Positions 24,765-32,514 of a DNA stretch of 64,000 nt are shown here, piece after piece. Below the pieces are notes generated by a model. The model had not been told where the DNA came from, ran no database searches, and saw nothing but the letters and a program-made list of their open reading frames with translations. Origin of the DNA: Kitasatospora sp. DSM 101779. GTDB lineage: Bacteria > Actinomycetota > Actinomycetes > Streptomycetales > Streptomycetaceae. How positions within the stretch are numbered: the first letter of the stretch is position 1; each line of letters begins with the position of its first letter. Made by a program: the position numbers and the translations under genes. Location: NCBI RefSeq assembly GCF_025655475.1, contig NZ_JAHTIK010000001.1:424796-488795 (forward strand). The letters run 5' to 3'.

Positions 24765-25343
24765 GTGCCGGACCAGATCGTGGTGAGCGAGTTCCTCGCC
24801 GCCCAGCGCCCGCGCCGCGCCGACGCCGCGCGGAACTTCGACGCGCTGCTCGTCGCCGCCCGCGAGGCCTTCGCCGAGCACGGCGCCGACGCCTCCCTGG
24901 AGGACATCGCCCGCCGCGCCGGGGTCGGCATCGGCACCCTCTACCGCAACTTCCCCACCCGCCGGCACCTCTTCGAGGCGGTGTACGCCAACGAGGTCGA
25001 CGACCTCGGACGGGTCGCCGCCGAAGTCTCCGGCGAACCGCCGTGGGAGGCCCTCGCCGCCTGGCTGCGCCGCTTCGTCGACTACGCCATGACCAAGCGC
25101 GCGATCCGCGAAGCACTGGAGGGCGAGGAGACCGACGTCTTCCTGGCCTGCCGCCAGTCCATGTACGACGCCGGCACGCCCCTGCTGCTTCGGGCCCAGG
25201 AGGCCGGCGAGGTGCGGACGGACATGAGCATCGACGACCTGCTGCGCCTGGTCTCTGGCATCACCTCGGTGGCCTTCCCCGACGAGGCGCAGCGCGACCG
25301 GGTCCTCGGCATCGCCCTGGACGGGGTCCGCACCAAGGCCTGA
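24765..25343 (+). CDS. TetR-family transcriptional regulator
   Basis: 192 aa from GTG 24765 (VPDQIVVSEFL). N-terminal HTH: RNFDALLVAAREAFAEHGADASLEDIARRAGVGIGTLYRNFPTRRHLFEAVY. The C-terminal helical domain (YAMTKRAIREALEGEETDVF...) is of the type found beside drug exporters. It probably represses the divergent DHA2 pump and itself. A short hairpin (25349-25365) follows. Confidence 0.9.
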   Translation: MPDQIVVSEFLAAQRPRRADAARNFDALLVAAREAFAEHGADASLEDIARRAGVGIGTLYRNFPTRRHLFEAVYANEVDDLGRVAAEVSGEPPWEALAAWLRRFVDYAMTKRAIREALEGEETDVFLACRQSMYDAGTPLLLRAQEAGEVRTDMSIDDLLRLVSGITSVAFPDEAQRDRVLGIALDGVRTKA

Positions 25344-25348
25344 GCCGC

Positions 25349-25365
25349 ACCCGCGCATCGCGGGT
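25349..25365 (+). terminator. Short terminator hairpin after tetR
   Basis: ACCCGCG-CAT-CGCGGGT, perfect 7-bp stem starting 6 bases after the TetR stop. Confidence 0.5.
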
Positions 25366-25594
25366 CGGCGCCCCGCAGGGTGAAGGATCGGCCGCAGGGC
25401 GGGCACCCGTCGGCGCGGGAACAGCCCGTACGGCGCTCCACCCGCTATCCAGGGTTCATGTCGCTTTCGCACCCCGGCAGACCCCGGCCCGTCCGACGCG
25501 CCCCCGCCCGACGGGCCCCGACCCGGCCGACGGCGACCGAGCGGACGGCGGCGCGACGGACGGGTGCGGCGGCGGCCGGGCGCGGTGGTGCGGC

Positions 25595-26710
25595 ATGCCG
25601 GTGAGGCGGCCGGGAGGCGGACGGCCCGACCGTCGGACGGCGGACGGCGCCGGGGCACCGCACGGTCTGCGGCGCCTCTCCGACTACGCGTGGCGGCTGC
25701 TGGTGGTCGCGGCGGCCGCGTACGTGGTGCTGATGGTGCTGGGGAAGTTCCACCTGATCACCCTGGCCGGGTTCCTCGCGCTGGTGATCACCTCGGTCGT
25801 CCGGCCCCTGGTCGACCTGTTCGCCCGGGGCCTCCCCCGCCCGCTCGCGGTGCTGACCGGCCTGGCCGTCGCCATCCTGGTGCCGGCCGGGCTGCTGGCG
25901 CTGATCGGCGAGACCGTGGCGAACGACCTGTCCAGCCTGACCAAGGAGTTCCAAGGCGGCCTGGACCGGCTGGAGAAGGCCCTGGAGGGCTCCCCCTTCC
26001 ATATCGCCCACCAAACCTTCGACGACCTCCAGAAGAAGATCGCCGACTTCCTCTCCGCGCACCGCTCGACCCTGATCAGCACCGCCGTCAGCGGCGCCAG
26101 CCGGGCGGTCGAAGTGGCGACCGGCGCGGCGCTGGCGCTCTTCATGTCGGTGTTCTTCCTGCACTCCGGGGAGCGGATGTGGCGGTGGACCGCTGACCTG
26201 CTGCCCGCCGCCGCCGGCGACCACCTCGACCGGGGCGGCCGCGCCGCCTGGCGGACCTTCGCCGGCTACACCCGCGGCATCTTCATCGTCGCGGCCAGCA
26301 ACGCCGCCATGGTCGGCATCGCGCTCTTCCTGCTGCGGGTGCCGCTGGCCCTGCCGCTCACCGTGCTGGAGTTCTTCGCCTCCTTCGTCCCACTGGTCGG
26401 CTCGCCGATCGCCATGCTGGTCGCCTCCCTGGTGGCGCTGGCGGCCCGCGGCCCGGTGATCGCGATCGTGGTGCTGCTGCTGATCGTGGTGATCGGCCAG
26501 ATCGAGGGCCATCTGCTGCACCCGCTGGTGATGAGCTGGGCGGTCAGCCTGCACCCGGTGGTGGTCGCCGTCTCGGTGCTGGCGGGCAGCATCGCGGCCG
26601 GGGTGATCGGCGCGGTGGTCGCCGTCCCCGCGGTCTCGGTGGTCTGGTCGGTCTACGCCGAACTCCGCGGCCCGCACGCCACGGCACCGCCACCGAAGGC
26701 CGGCCCCTGA
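25595..26710 (+). CDS. AI-2E (PerM)-family transporter
   Basis: 371 aa from ATG 25595. Seven to eight membrane segments with a large amphipathic middle region (residues 100-160, SLTKEFQGGLDRLEKALEGSP...). The C-terminal half has the family pattern GIFIVAASNAAMVGIALFLLRVPLALPL...FFASFVPLVGSPIA and IGQIEGHLLHPLVMSWAVSLHPVVVAVSVLAG. The family includes AI-2 exporters and Na+/H+ antiporters; substrate unknown. Confidence 0.9.
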   Translation: MPVRRPGGGRPDRRTADGAGAPHGLRRLSDYAWRLLVVAAAAYVVLMVLGKFHLITLAGFLALVITSVVRPLVDLFARGLPRPLAVLTGLAVAILVPAGLLALIGETVANDLSSLTKEFQGGLDRLEKALEGSPFHIAHQTFDDLQKKIADFLSAHRSTLISTAVSGASRAVEVATGAALALFMSVFFLHSGERMWRWTADLLPAAAGDHLDRGGRAAWRTFAGYTRGIFIVAASNAAMVGIALFLLRVPLALPLTVLEFFASFVPLVGSPIAMLVASLVALAARGPVIAIVVLLLIVVIGQIEGHLLHPLVMSWAVSLHPVVVAVSVLAGSIAAGVIGAVVAVPAVSVVWSVYAELRGPHATAPPPKAGP

Positions 26711-26788
26711 CGCCCGGCCTCCCGCCGGGGTACGCCTTCAGACATGCAGGGGGTGCCCACCCCGGGCACGCGGCTGGCCATGCACCTT

Positions 26789-27247
26789 TCACCCCACGCC
26801 CCGGCCGCCGTCCGCCTGCGCGCGCTCGGCGAAGACCTGCAGGGCGATCCGATAGCTGTCGAACGCCCGGGCCGCACCGGCGTATGCCTCCAGGTGGACG
26901 AAGACCTCCACGATCTCCTCCGGGGTGACGCCGCTGTTGAGCGCGATGCGTAGCTGTCCGCGCAGCGGTTCGAGCGTCCCCAGGGTCGCGGCGATCGTCA
27001 CGGAGACCAGGGCCCGCGTGCGGGTGTCGAGGACGCCCGTCCGCGGCCAGGAGTCGCCGAAGGTGTGGACCGTGGCGAGCCGCTTGAAGTCGGCGCCGTT
27101 CGCGGGCTCACCGGGGCCGCGGTCCAGGAACTGCTCCAGCCGCATTCCGAGCAGGCGCTCGGCCGTGTCGAGCGCGGCGGCGTACCGCTGCTCCTCCCGC
27201 TCCCTCTCCGCCGCGTCCTGCCGCTGCTCGTCGTCGTGGTCGGCCAT
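26789..27247 (-). CDS. Carboxymuconolactone decarboxylase-family protein
   Basis: 152 aa. RYAAALDTAERLLGM, ATVHTFGDSWPRTGVLDTRTRALVSVTIAATLGTLEPLRGQLRIALNSGVTPEEIVEVFVHLEAYAGAARAFDSYRIA matches the CMD fold, an all-helical oligomer. The segment lacks the CxxC of AhpD peroxidases, so a decarboxylase/lactone-type or structural role is more likely. The first 20 residues are highly charged. Confidence 0.87.
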   Translation of the reverse strand: MADHDDEQRQDAAEREREEQRYAAALDTAERLLGMRLEQFLDRGPGEPANGADFKRLATVHTFGDSWPRTGVLDTRTRALVSVTIAATLGTLEPLRGQLRIALNSGVTPEEIVEVFVHLEAYAGAARAFDSYRIALQVFAERAQADGGRGVG

Positions 27248-27538
27248 GACGCCCTCCTTCCGGAGCGCTGCACGGGGCTCCGGGCCTTCGCTGGCAGCCG
27301 AGTTGAGACGGCGCTCACGGAACGGAGCGTGGCGGGGCGTCGACGCGCTGCCGAACCCGGGCCCGTGAGCCGGTGAGGGTGCTCACACGCCCGGGGCCAC
27401 CACGACGGCGCGTCGTAGACCTCGGCCACCCGGACTCCCCGTTCCCGACCGCCGGTGCGTGCCGGACCCGCCGCCCCGGTCGCCGCAGGGCCGACCGGCC
27501 CGGAAGCCGGATCTGGCGGAGGGCACGGGGTACCGCCC
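27248..27538. other. Intergenic region without a gene
   Basis: About 290 bases between the divergent CMD and transglycosylase genes, before the structured leader. I see no convincing ORF or operator. Confidence 0.4.
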
Positions 27539-27775
27539 GGGGGTGTATTCCCGGTCCGCGCTCAGGAGTGTTGCTACGACGGCAGGTCGTATCAGGGGGG
27601 TCTTGGCGGTGGCCGCGACGGTCTGGCAGCTTGGGGCGAGTCGTCAGGCCGCACCGGCACCTGTCCCGCCGGGTGCGGCTCTCCGCCGAGTCCCGCCCTC
27701 CGACCCCGTGGCCCCTGTCCGGCCCGGGGACGTCAGCGGGCGGGACACCGGCCCAACCCGATTGAGGTCCTGTTC
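27539..27775 (+). ncRNA. Structured leader, possible c-di-AMP (ydaO-type) riboswitch
   Basis: The 230-base leader of the transglycosylase is rich in paired segments. TCCCGCCC (27691-27698) pairs with GGGCGGGA (27738-27745), and GCCGAGTCC just before it resembles the conserved GCCGAATCC block of ydaO-yuaA aptamers. In actinobacteria these riboswitches typically precede cell-wall hydrolase and resuscitation-factor genes, which fits. The other ydaO motifs (GGAACC, GGGTGAAT) are not clear, so class assignment is tentative. Confidence 0.42.
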
Positions 27776-27778
27776 TTC

Positions 27779-28174
27779 ATGCCCGCTTTTAAGCTTCGCA
27801 TGCGCACTTCCGCTGTTCTTCTTGCCGGCGCCGCCGGTGTCACCGCCCTGGGCGCCGGTCTGATGCCGGCCACCGCCTCCGCCGCGACCCAGTCGCCGCA
27901 GGCCATCGCCGCGCAGATCGTGCCCGCGAACCAGCTGGCCTCGTTCAACCAGATCATCAGCCACGAGTCGAGCTGGAACGTCCACGCGACCAACCCGACC
28001 TCCGGCGCCTACGGCCTGGGCCAGGCCCTGCCGGGCTCCAAGATGGCCTCCGCCGGCGCCGACTGGAAGACCAACCCGAAGACCCAGATCAAGTGGGCCT
28101 ACGACTACATGAACTCCCGCTACGGCAGCCCGAACGCCGCCTGGTCCTTCTGGCAGACCCACCACTGGTACTGA
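27779..28174 (+). CDS. Secreted SLT-type lytic transglycosylase
   Basis: 131 aa. Signal peptide LRMRTSAVLLAGAAGVTALGAGLMPATASA, then a small lysozyme-like domain: IVPANQLASFNQIISHESSWNVHATNPTSGAYGLGQALPGSKM, with catalytic Glu in SHESSWN and the substrate-binding GAYGLGQ. The end, AWSFWQTHHWY, is typical of short Streptomyces wall hydrolases. It cleaves peptidoglycan outside the cell. Long structured leader, strong terminator after the stop. Confidence 0.9.
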   Translation: MPAFKLRMRTSAVLLAGAAGVTALGAGLMPATASAATQSPQAIAAQIVPANQLASFNQIISHESSWNVHATNPTSGAYGLGQALPGSKMASAGADWKTNPKTQIKWAYDYMNSRYGSPNAAWSFWQTHHWY

Positions 28175-28267
28175 GCCGACACCTCGGCAACGCACCAGCC
28201 CCGTCCGGCACCGCACGACCGTTCCCGCACCGCCCCGGCGGCCGGACAGGGACCCCCGGGGCACCCC

Positions 28268-28300
28268 AAGGGGGCCCGGCGCACCGCGCCGGGCCCCCTT
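28268..28300. terminator. Strong terminator
   Basis: Perfect 15-bp stem (28268-28282 with 28286-28300), 3-base loop, between the convergent transglycosylase and hypothetical gene. Confidence 0.85.
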
Positions 28301-28330
28301 CGGGCCGTTCGGACACTCCGGCGGGCGGGA

Positions 28331-28621
28331 TCACCCGGGCCAGTCGGCGGGCGAGGCCTCCTGGTCGTTCCCCCGCACCCACACGATCGAGACGCCGAGC
28401 ACCGTCCGCATCACCGCGAACCCGCCCTCCCACCCGCCGGGGAGGCGCAGCCGGCCCCGCCGGATCGCACCGCTCGCCAGCCGGGCGTCGCCCGCCTGGA
28501 GGGTGCCCGTCCAGCTCGGCAGACCGATGGGCGGAACGCTCCCGGTCAGCTCGGCCTCGACCGGGATCTCCCGGCCGTCGGCGAGCAGCAGCGCGGGGCC
28601 CCGGTACACCGGCGAACTCAT
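28331..28621 (-). CDS. Small hypothetical protein
   Basis: 96 aa from ATG 28621. SPVYRGPALLLADGREIPVEAELTG...SWTGTLQAGD...GRLRLPGGWEGGFAVMRTVLGVSIVWVRGND reads as a compact all-beta protein of the kind annotated as hypothetical (DUF4873-like) in Streptomyces. No membrane segment, no catalytic motif. Confidence 0.65.
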   Translation of the reverse strand: MSSPVYRGPALLLADGREIPVEAELTGSVPPIGLPSWTGTLQAGDARLASGAIRRGRLRLPGGWEGGFAVMRTVLGVSIVWVRGNDQEASPADWPG

Positions 28622-28742
28622 GCCACCGACTCTGCGCGCGCCGTCCGGCGGGTGCAAATCCGGTGGAGCCCGGCCGCCGCGGCGTCCGGCCCGCCGGAAA
28701 ACCGTGTGACCGCCGCCTGTCCGGGTCGCCAGAATCCGGCGC

Positions 28743-29258
28743 ATGGCTTTGACGCAGCTCCTGGCGAGGGTGAGCCCCGCCGATCTCGACCGGTGCCGCC
28801 GCACCGCGGCCGACTCCCCCGACGGCAACCCCGGGTGGGACCCGCCGGCCGGCGACCGGATCGACCTGAACTGGGCGCTCTGGGGTCTGCTGCGCCACCT
28901 CCGCCGGGTGGAGGCCGCGTCGGACGTCGTCGCCGTGCTCGACCGCAGCATCGACGGCGACAATGCGGCCGCCGTCGTCTTCCTCGACCACCTCGAGGTC
29001 TACGACCGCATCGGCGACCCGCCGACCCTGCTGGCCCCGGACGCCGTGGCCGAGGTCGCCCGGGAGCTCGACACGATCGACACCGCCGCACTGCTCGCCC
29101 TGCTGCCGCGGGACCCCGTCCAGGCCGCGGAGTCCTGCGGCTTCGGCAGGTTCCACGGCGCCCTCACCGCCTACCTGGCGCACCACGTGGACACGCTCCG
29201 CGCCTTCTACCGCGATGCGGCCACCCGCGGACTCGCCGTGGTGACCTGGGTCGACTGA
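28743..29258 (+). CDS. DUF1877-family protein
   Basis: 171 aa. ALTQLLARVSPADLDRCRR near the start, LDLNWALWGLLRHL-like region (RIDLNWALWGL), DHLEVYDRIGDPPTLLAPDAVAEVARELDTID and HHVDTLRAFYRDAATRGLAVVTWVD fit the DUF1877 (YfbM-like) family, soluble proteins of unknown function. Confidence 0.83.
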   Translation: MALTQLLARVSPADLDRCRRTAADSPDGNPGWDPPAGDRIDLNWALWGLLRHLRRVEAASDVVAVLDRSIDGDNAAAVVFLDHLEVYDRIGDPPTLLAPDAVAEVARELDTIDTAALLALLPRDPVQAAESCGFGRFHGALTAYLAHHVDTLRAFYRDAATRGLAVVTWVD

Positions 29259-29274
29259 GCAGCGGCGCGTCCGG

Positions 29275-29442
29275 TCAGGTCACCAGTGCTGCGCGCAGGG
29301 CCGCGAACCGGTCGCGGAGTTCGGCGACGTCGGTGGGACCGATGTCCGTCTGCAGGTGACAGACCTCGTCGCCCCCGTTGGGCGTCAGCCGCGCGAGCAT
29401 CTCGTCGGCGAACTCCGCGACCTCCTCCGCGCTGAGGTACAC
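29275..29442 (-). CDS. Small hypothetical protein
   Basis: About 55 aa if started at GTG 29442: VYLSAEEVAEFADEMLARL, DEVCHLQTDIGPTDVAELRDRFAALRAALVT. Codon pattern and amphipathic helices look genuine. The true start is unclear because the frame stays open upstream through a sequence resembling the dispersed intergenic repeat (near 29465-29500). Confidence 0.45.
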   Translation of the reverse strand: MYLSAEEVAEFADEMLARLTPNGGDEVCHLQTDIGPTDVAELRDRFAALRAALVT

Positions 29443-29507
29443 GGTGGTGCCTGGTAGCGGTGCGCGGGGCCCTGAATCGACCGTTGAGCGCCCTTGAATG
29501 ACGACTC

Positions 29508-30002
29508 CTAGGGGGCGCCCGCCGAGGTGAGGATGTGGTCGATCAGTGCGAGGGCCGGCGGGAGCTCCTGCGGCCACTGGTCGCGGGCGCATCCGGCCGC
29601 GCCGCGGACGACGGCGACGAGCGCGGCCACCGCGGTCAGCTCCTCGGCGGTCAGGCGGCCGCCGCGGCGGTGGGCGATCAGCGATCCCTCGGGGCCCGCG
29701 TGCACGTCCAGCAGTCGGCCGAGCAGCGTCAGCCGGTCGGCGTCCAGTCCGGGCAGGACGGCCTCGAAACCCACCAGCACCACGGCCACGGCCTCGGCGA
29801 GGCCCCGCAGTGCGCTGCCCGCCTCGCTGTCGGGCCGGGTCGCGGTCAGACCGTGCAACCAGTCGACGGCGCGCAGCCCGCACCGCCGGGCCTCGGCGAG
29901 CACGTCGCGCTCGGCGTCGTCCCGGGCACGCGGCGCAGGAACCGTCGGTACCGCGCCGAACCTGGTCGCGATGGGCGAACCGCCGCCGTCCACAGCTGTC
30001 AT
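29508..30002 (-). CDS. Hypothetical helical protein divergent from MerR
   Basis: 164 aa from ATG 30002. Soluble and mostly helical (RDDAERDVLAEARRCGLRAVDWLHGLTATRPDSEAGSALRGLAEAVAVVLVGFEAVLPGLDADRLTLLGRLLDVHAGPEG). I recognise no family. Its start is 88 bases from that of the divergent MerR gene, whose promoter has a built-in dyad, so MerR may control it. Confidence 0.6.
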   Translation of the reverse strand: MTAVDGGGSPIATRFGAVPTVPAPRARDDAERDVLAEARRCGLRAVDWLHGLTATRPDSEAGSALRGLAEAVAVVLVGFEAVLPGLDADRLTLLGRLLDVHAGPEGSLIAHRRGGRLTAEELTAVAALVAVVRGAAGCARDQWPQELPPALALIDHILTSAGAP

Positions 30003-30052
30003 GGCGGCCAGTCTGCCCGAATCGGCGCACGGCGGTTCCGGGCCAGGCCGGC

Positions 30053-30083
30053 TTGAGGTTCCCGCGGGGGAAGGTTCTAGGGT
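30053..30083 (+). promoter_or_regulatory. MerR-type promoter with 19-bp spacer and internal dyad
   Basis: TTGAGG (30053-30058), a 19-base spacer and TAGGGT (30078-30083). The spacer holds TTCCC-GCGG-GGGAA (30059-30072). A 19-bp spacer with a central dyad is the mark of MerR-activated promoters. The ATG at 30090 is 6 bases beyond the -10, implying a leaderless message. Confidence 0.65.
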
Positions 30084-30089
30084 CGGGGC

Positions 30090-30941
30090 ATGGTGGACGG
30101 CCCGGAGTTGCTCACGGTCGGTCAGCTGGCCCGTCGGGCCGGCCTGACCGCCAAGGCCCTGCGTCACTACGACCGGGTGGGGCTGCTGGTGCCCGCGGTG
30201 GTGGATCCCGGCACGGGGTACCGCTACTACGGCGTCGGGCAGGTCGCGCACGCGCGTCTCGTCCGGCTGCTCCGCTCCGTGGACGTGCCGCTGGAGCAGG
30301 TACGGCTGTGCCTGGCCGATCCGGACGACGAGGCCGTCGCGGCCCGGGTGCTGGCCGATCACCGGCGCCGACTGCAGGCCCGTCTGGACCGCGTCCGGGG
30401 CGACCTCCACCGCATCGACCATCTCCTCCAGGACGGAGTCGCCCGAGCCATGACCGACACCGCGGCACAGCCCGCCGCCACCACTCCCGACGACGGCGAA
30501 CGCCGCCTCGCCGTCGACCTGTTCAACGGCGTGTGGCGGCTGCTGGAGAAGGAGGACCGCACCGTCGAGGAGGACGACCGGATGCTGCACATGGCGCACG
30601 CCTCCCGCCACCACTGGGGGCAGGTGGGGCAGCCGGTGAACCTCAGCCGCGGCGAGTGGCAGTGCTCGCGGGTCTACAGCGTGCTGGGCCGCTCGGAGCC
30701 GGCGATCCACCACGCCACCCGCAGCCTGCAGATCTGCCGGGAGCACGGCATCGGCGACTGGGACCTCGCCTTCGCGTACGAGGCGCTGGCCCGTGCCCAC
30801 GCGGTGGCCGGGGACCTGGCGGGGGCCCGCACCTGGACGGAGCAGGCACTGGCCGCCGCCGAGGACATCGCCGAGGACGACGACCGCGAGCTGGTGCTCA
30901 CCGATCTCGAGTCCGTGCCGCACCAGCCGCGCTTCTGGTGA
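30090..30941 (+). CDS. MerR-family regulator with C-terminal TPR-like domain
   Basis: 283 aa. N-terminal MerR domain: LLTVGQLARRAGLTAKALRHYDRVGLLVPAVVDPGTGYRYYGVGQVAHARLVRLLRSVDVPLEQV, then the coiled dimerisation helix to about residue 115. The rest (WRLLEKEDRTVEEDDRMLHMAHASRHHWGQVG...EPAIHHATRSLQICREHGIGDWDLAFAYEALARAHAVAGDLAGARTWTEQAL) resembles TPR repeats rather than the usual short effector domain, so it may sense a protein or peptide. Probably autoregulated. Confidence 0.87.
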   Translation: MVDGPELLTVGQLARRAGLTAKALRHYDRVGLLVPAVVDPGTGYRYYGVGQVAHARLVRLLRSVDVPLEQVRLCLADPDDEAVAARVLADHRRRLQARLDRVRGDLHRIDHLLQDGVARAMTDTAAQPAATTPDDGERRLAVDLFNGVWRLLEKEDRTVEEDDRMLHMAHASRHHWGQVGQPVNLSRGEWQCSRVYSVLGRSEPAIHHATRSLQICREHGIGDWDLAFAYEALARAHAVAGDLAGARTWTEQALAAAEDIAEDDDRELVLTDLESVPHQPRFW

Positions 30942-31080
30942 CCGCCGCACGGGCACGGCACGACGCGCGGGCGCGGCGGTAAATCGCTGGCCGGCCGGTG
31001 CGCCCGGGGATACGCTCCTGCGCGATGACCACTCACTCCGTTCACAGAATGGGGGTCCCGTCCGCGCAAGGTGAGTGCTG

Positions 31081-32466
31081 ATGGGCACTTGGACCGCGGA
31101 CGGGGATCCCCGTCTCTCCTTCTGGCTGCGCGTGCGCGAGTTCGCCGTGCCGCCCTCCGTGATCGCGGCCGCGACGGCCCGCCGCCTCGTCGGCGACTGG
31201 TCCGCGGCGTGCGCCGCCGCCGGCGTGGACGTCGACGTCAGTCCGCGTGCGCTGGCCCGGACGCACGGGCGCGAACTCGCGGCCCTGGTCCGTTCCGACC
31301 TGCGCCGCCTCGCTCCCGACCTGCTGCGGTGGCACTGGCCGCGGATCGCCCCGACCGGGCTGCTGCGCCCGGGTCTGACGGTGACCCTGGCCCGCTACGG
31401 CGGTGCCGGGCGCGACCGGGACGGCCCCGTGCACCTCGTCGCCCGGACGCCGCCGGCCTGGGCGGACGCCGGCCAGCGGATCGGGCTCGCCCTGTGGGAC
31501 GCCTCCCGGCCCACGGCCGGCGCCGGCCTCCATCCGCACCCGCGTCCGCACCGGCGGTTCCGGCTCGACCTGCACCGCCACCTCTGGGACGCGCTGCGGG
31601 CCGACGAGCTCCGGATGCGGTGCGGGGCCGACGTGCTGCCCGGCGACGGAGCCGACGGCCTGCCACCGCCGGACACCGCCGGGCCCGGGTACCCCTGCGC
31701 CGTCGACCGCTGGGCGGCCGAGGCGGCGATCCTGCTGCGCGCCGAGGAACGGCCCGACGGCCCCGTCGAGGTACGCCTCGGGGCCCGGCGTCGGCTGTAC
31801 CTCGACCCGGTTCCGGCCGGGGACGGCCCTCCGGCCGTGCACGTCACGGACGTGCCGCCGAGCCGGCCGGGCGTCCTGCTGCCGGTGCTGCCCGATGCCG
31901 CGACCTGGGCGCTGCCCGACCTGGACCTGCTCCGCGCCCGTCTGATCGAGCCCGGCCGGCTGCACCCGCTGGTCGCCGCGGCCCTGGCACCCGGCCTGCC
32001 AGCGGTCGGCCCCTCCGGTGCACAGGATCCGGCCGGCCGGCCACGGGTCGTGGAGTGCCGGGGCGCCCGGCACCGGATCGGCCTGGTCGACGGGGTCCTG
32101 GTGCCGCTCGACCACGACCCGGAGGAGATCCGCCGCGAGGAGCTGCTGGCCGCCCTGACCGGCACCCCGCTGCCCTGCCTGCAGGTCATCGACGAGGTGC
32201 ACCGGCACCCGGAGGTCCTCGACGACGTCCGGGCACGCCTCGACCACGGTGACACGGCCGGCGCACTGGCCGTGGTCGAGGGCCTGTTGGGGCCCGAGGC
32301 GCTGCTGCGCGCCGGTGCGCTGCGGGACGAACTCGCAGCGGCCGCCGACCGCCGGGTCACCCACGGCCTGTTCCGGGCGGGCCTCGCCGGAGCGGTGCCC
32401 GGCCCCCTCCTGCCCGTCCGGCGCGGCAGCAGCCGCGGGCACCCGCGGCACGGCCAGGGCCGCTGA
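31081..32466 (+). CDS. Unrecognised protein in MoxR/VWA operon
   Basis: 461 aa from ATG 31081 (RBS AAGGTGAG); GTG 31075 is possible. No family recognised. It starts TWTADGDPRLSFWLRVREFAVPPSVIAAATARRLVGDWSAACAAAGVDV and has many Arg/Asp and Pro-flanked segments (LARYGGAGRDRDGPVHLV, RRFRLDLHRHLWDALRADELRMRCG). The C-terminal 120 residues are helical (EEIRREELLAALTGTPLPCLQVIDEVHRHPEVLDDVRARLDHG). No signal peptide or membrane helix. Its stop is 48 bases before the MoxR gene, so it should be made with the ATPase and VWA protein, perhaps as adaptor or substrate. Confidence 0.8.
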   Translation: MGTWTADGDPRLSFWLRVREFAVPPSVIAAATARRLVGDWSAACAAAGVDVDVSPRALARTHGRELAALVRSDLRRLAPDLLRWHWPRIAPTGLLRPGLTVTLARYGGAGRDRDGPVHLVARTPPAWADAGQRIGLALWDASRPTAGAGLHPHPRPHRRFRLDLHRHLWDALRADELRMRCGADVLPGDGADGLPPPDTAGPGYPCAVDRWAAEAAILLRAEERPDGPVEVRLGARRRLYLDPVPAGDGPPAVHVTDVPPSRPGVLLPVLPDAATWALPDLDLLRARLIEPGRLHPLVAAALAPGLPAVGPSGAQDPAGRPRVVECRGARHRIGLVDGVLVPLDHDPEEIRREELLAALTGTPLPCLQVIDEVHRHPEVLDDVRARLDHGDTAGALAVVEGLLGPEALLRAGALRDELAAAADRRVTHGLFRAGLAGAVPGPLLPVRRGSSRGHPRHGQGR

Positions 32467-32514
32467 CCCGCCGACCTCCCGTCCCGATCAACCGACCCCT
32501 TGAGGTGATCACCC

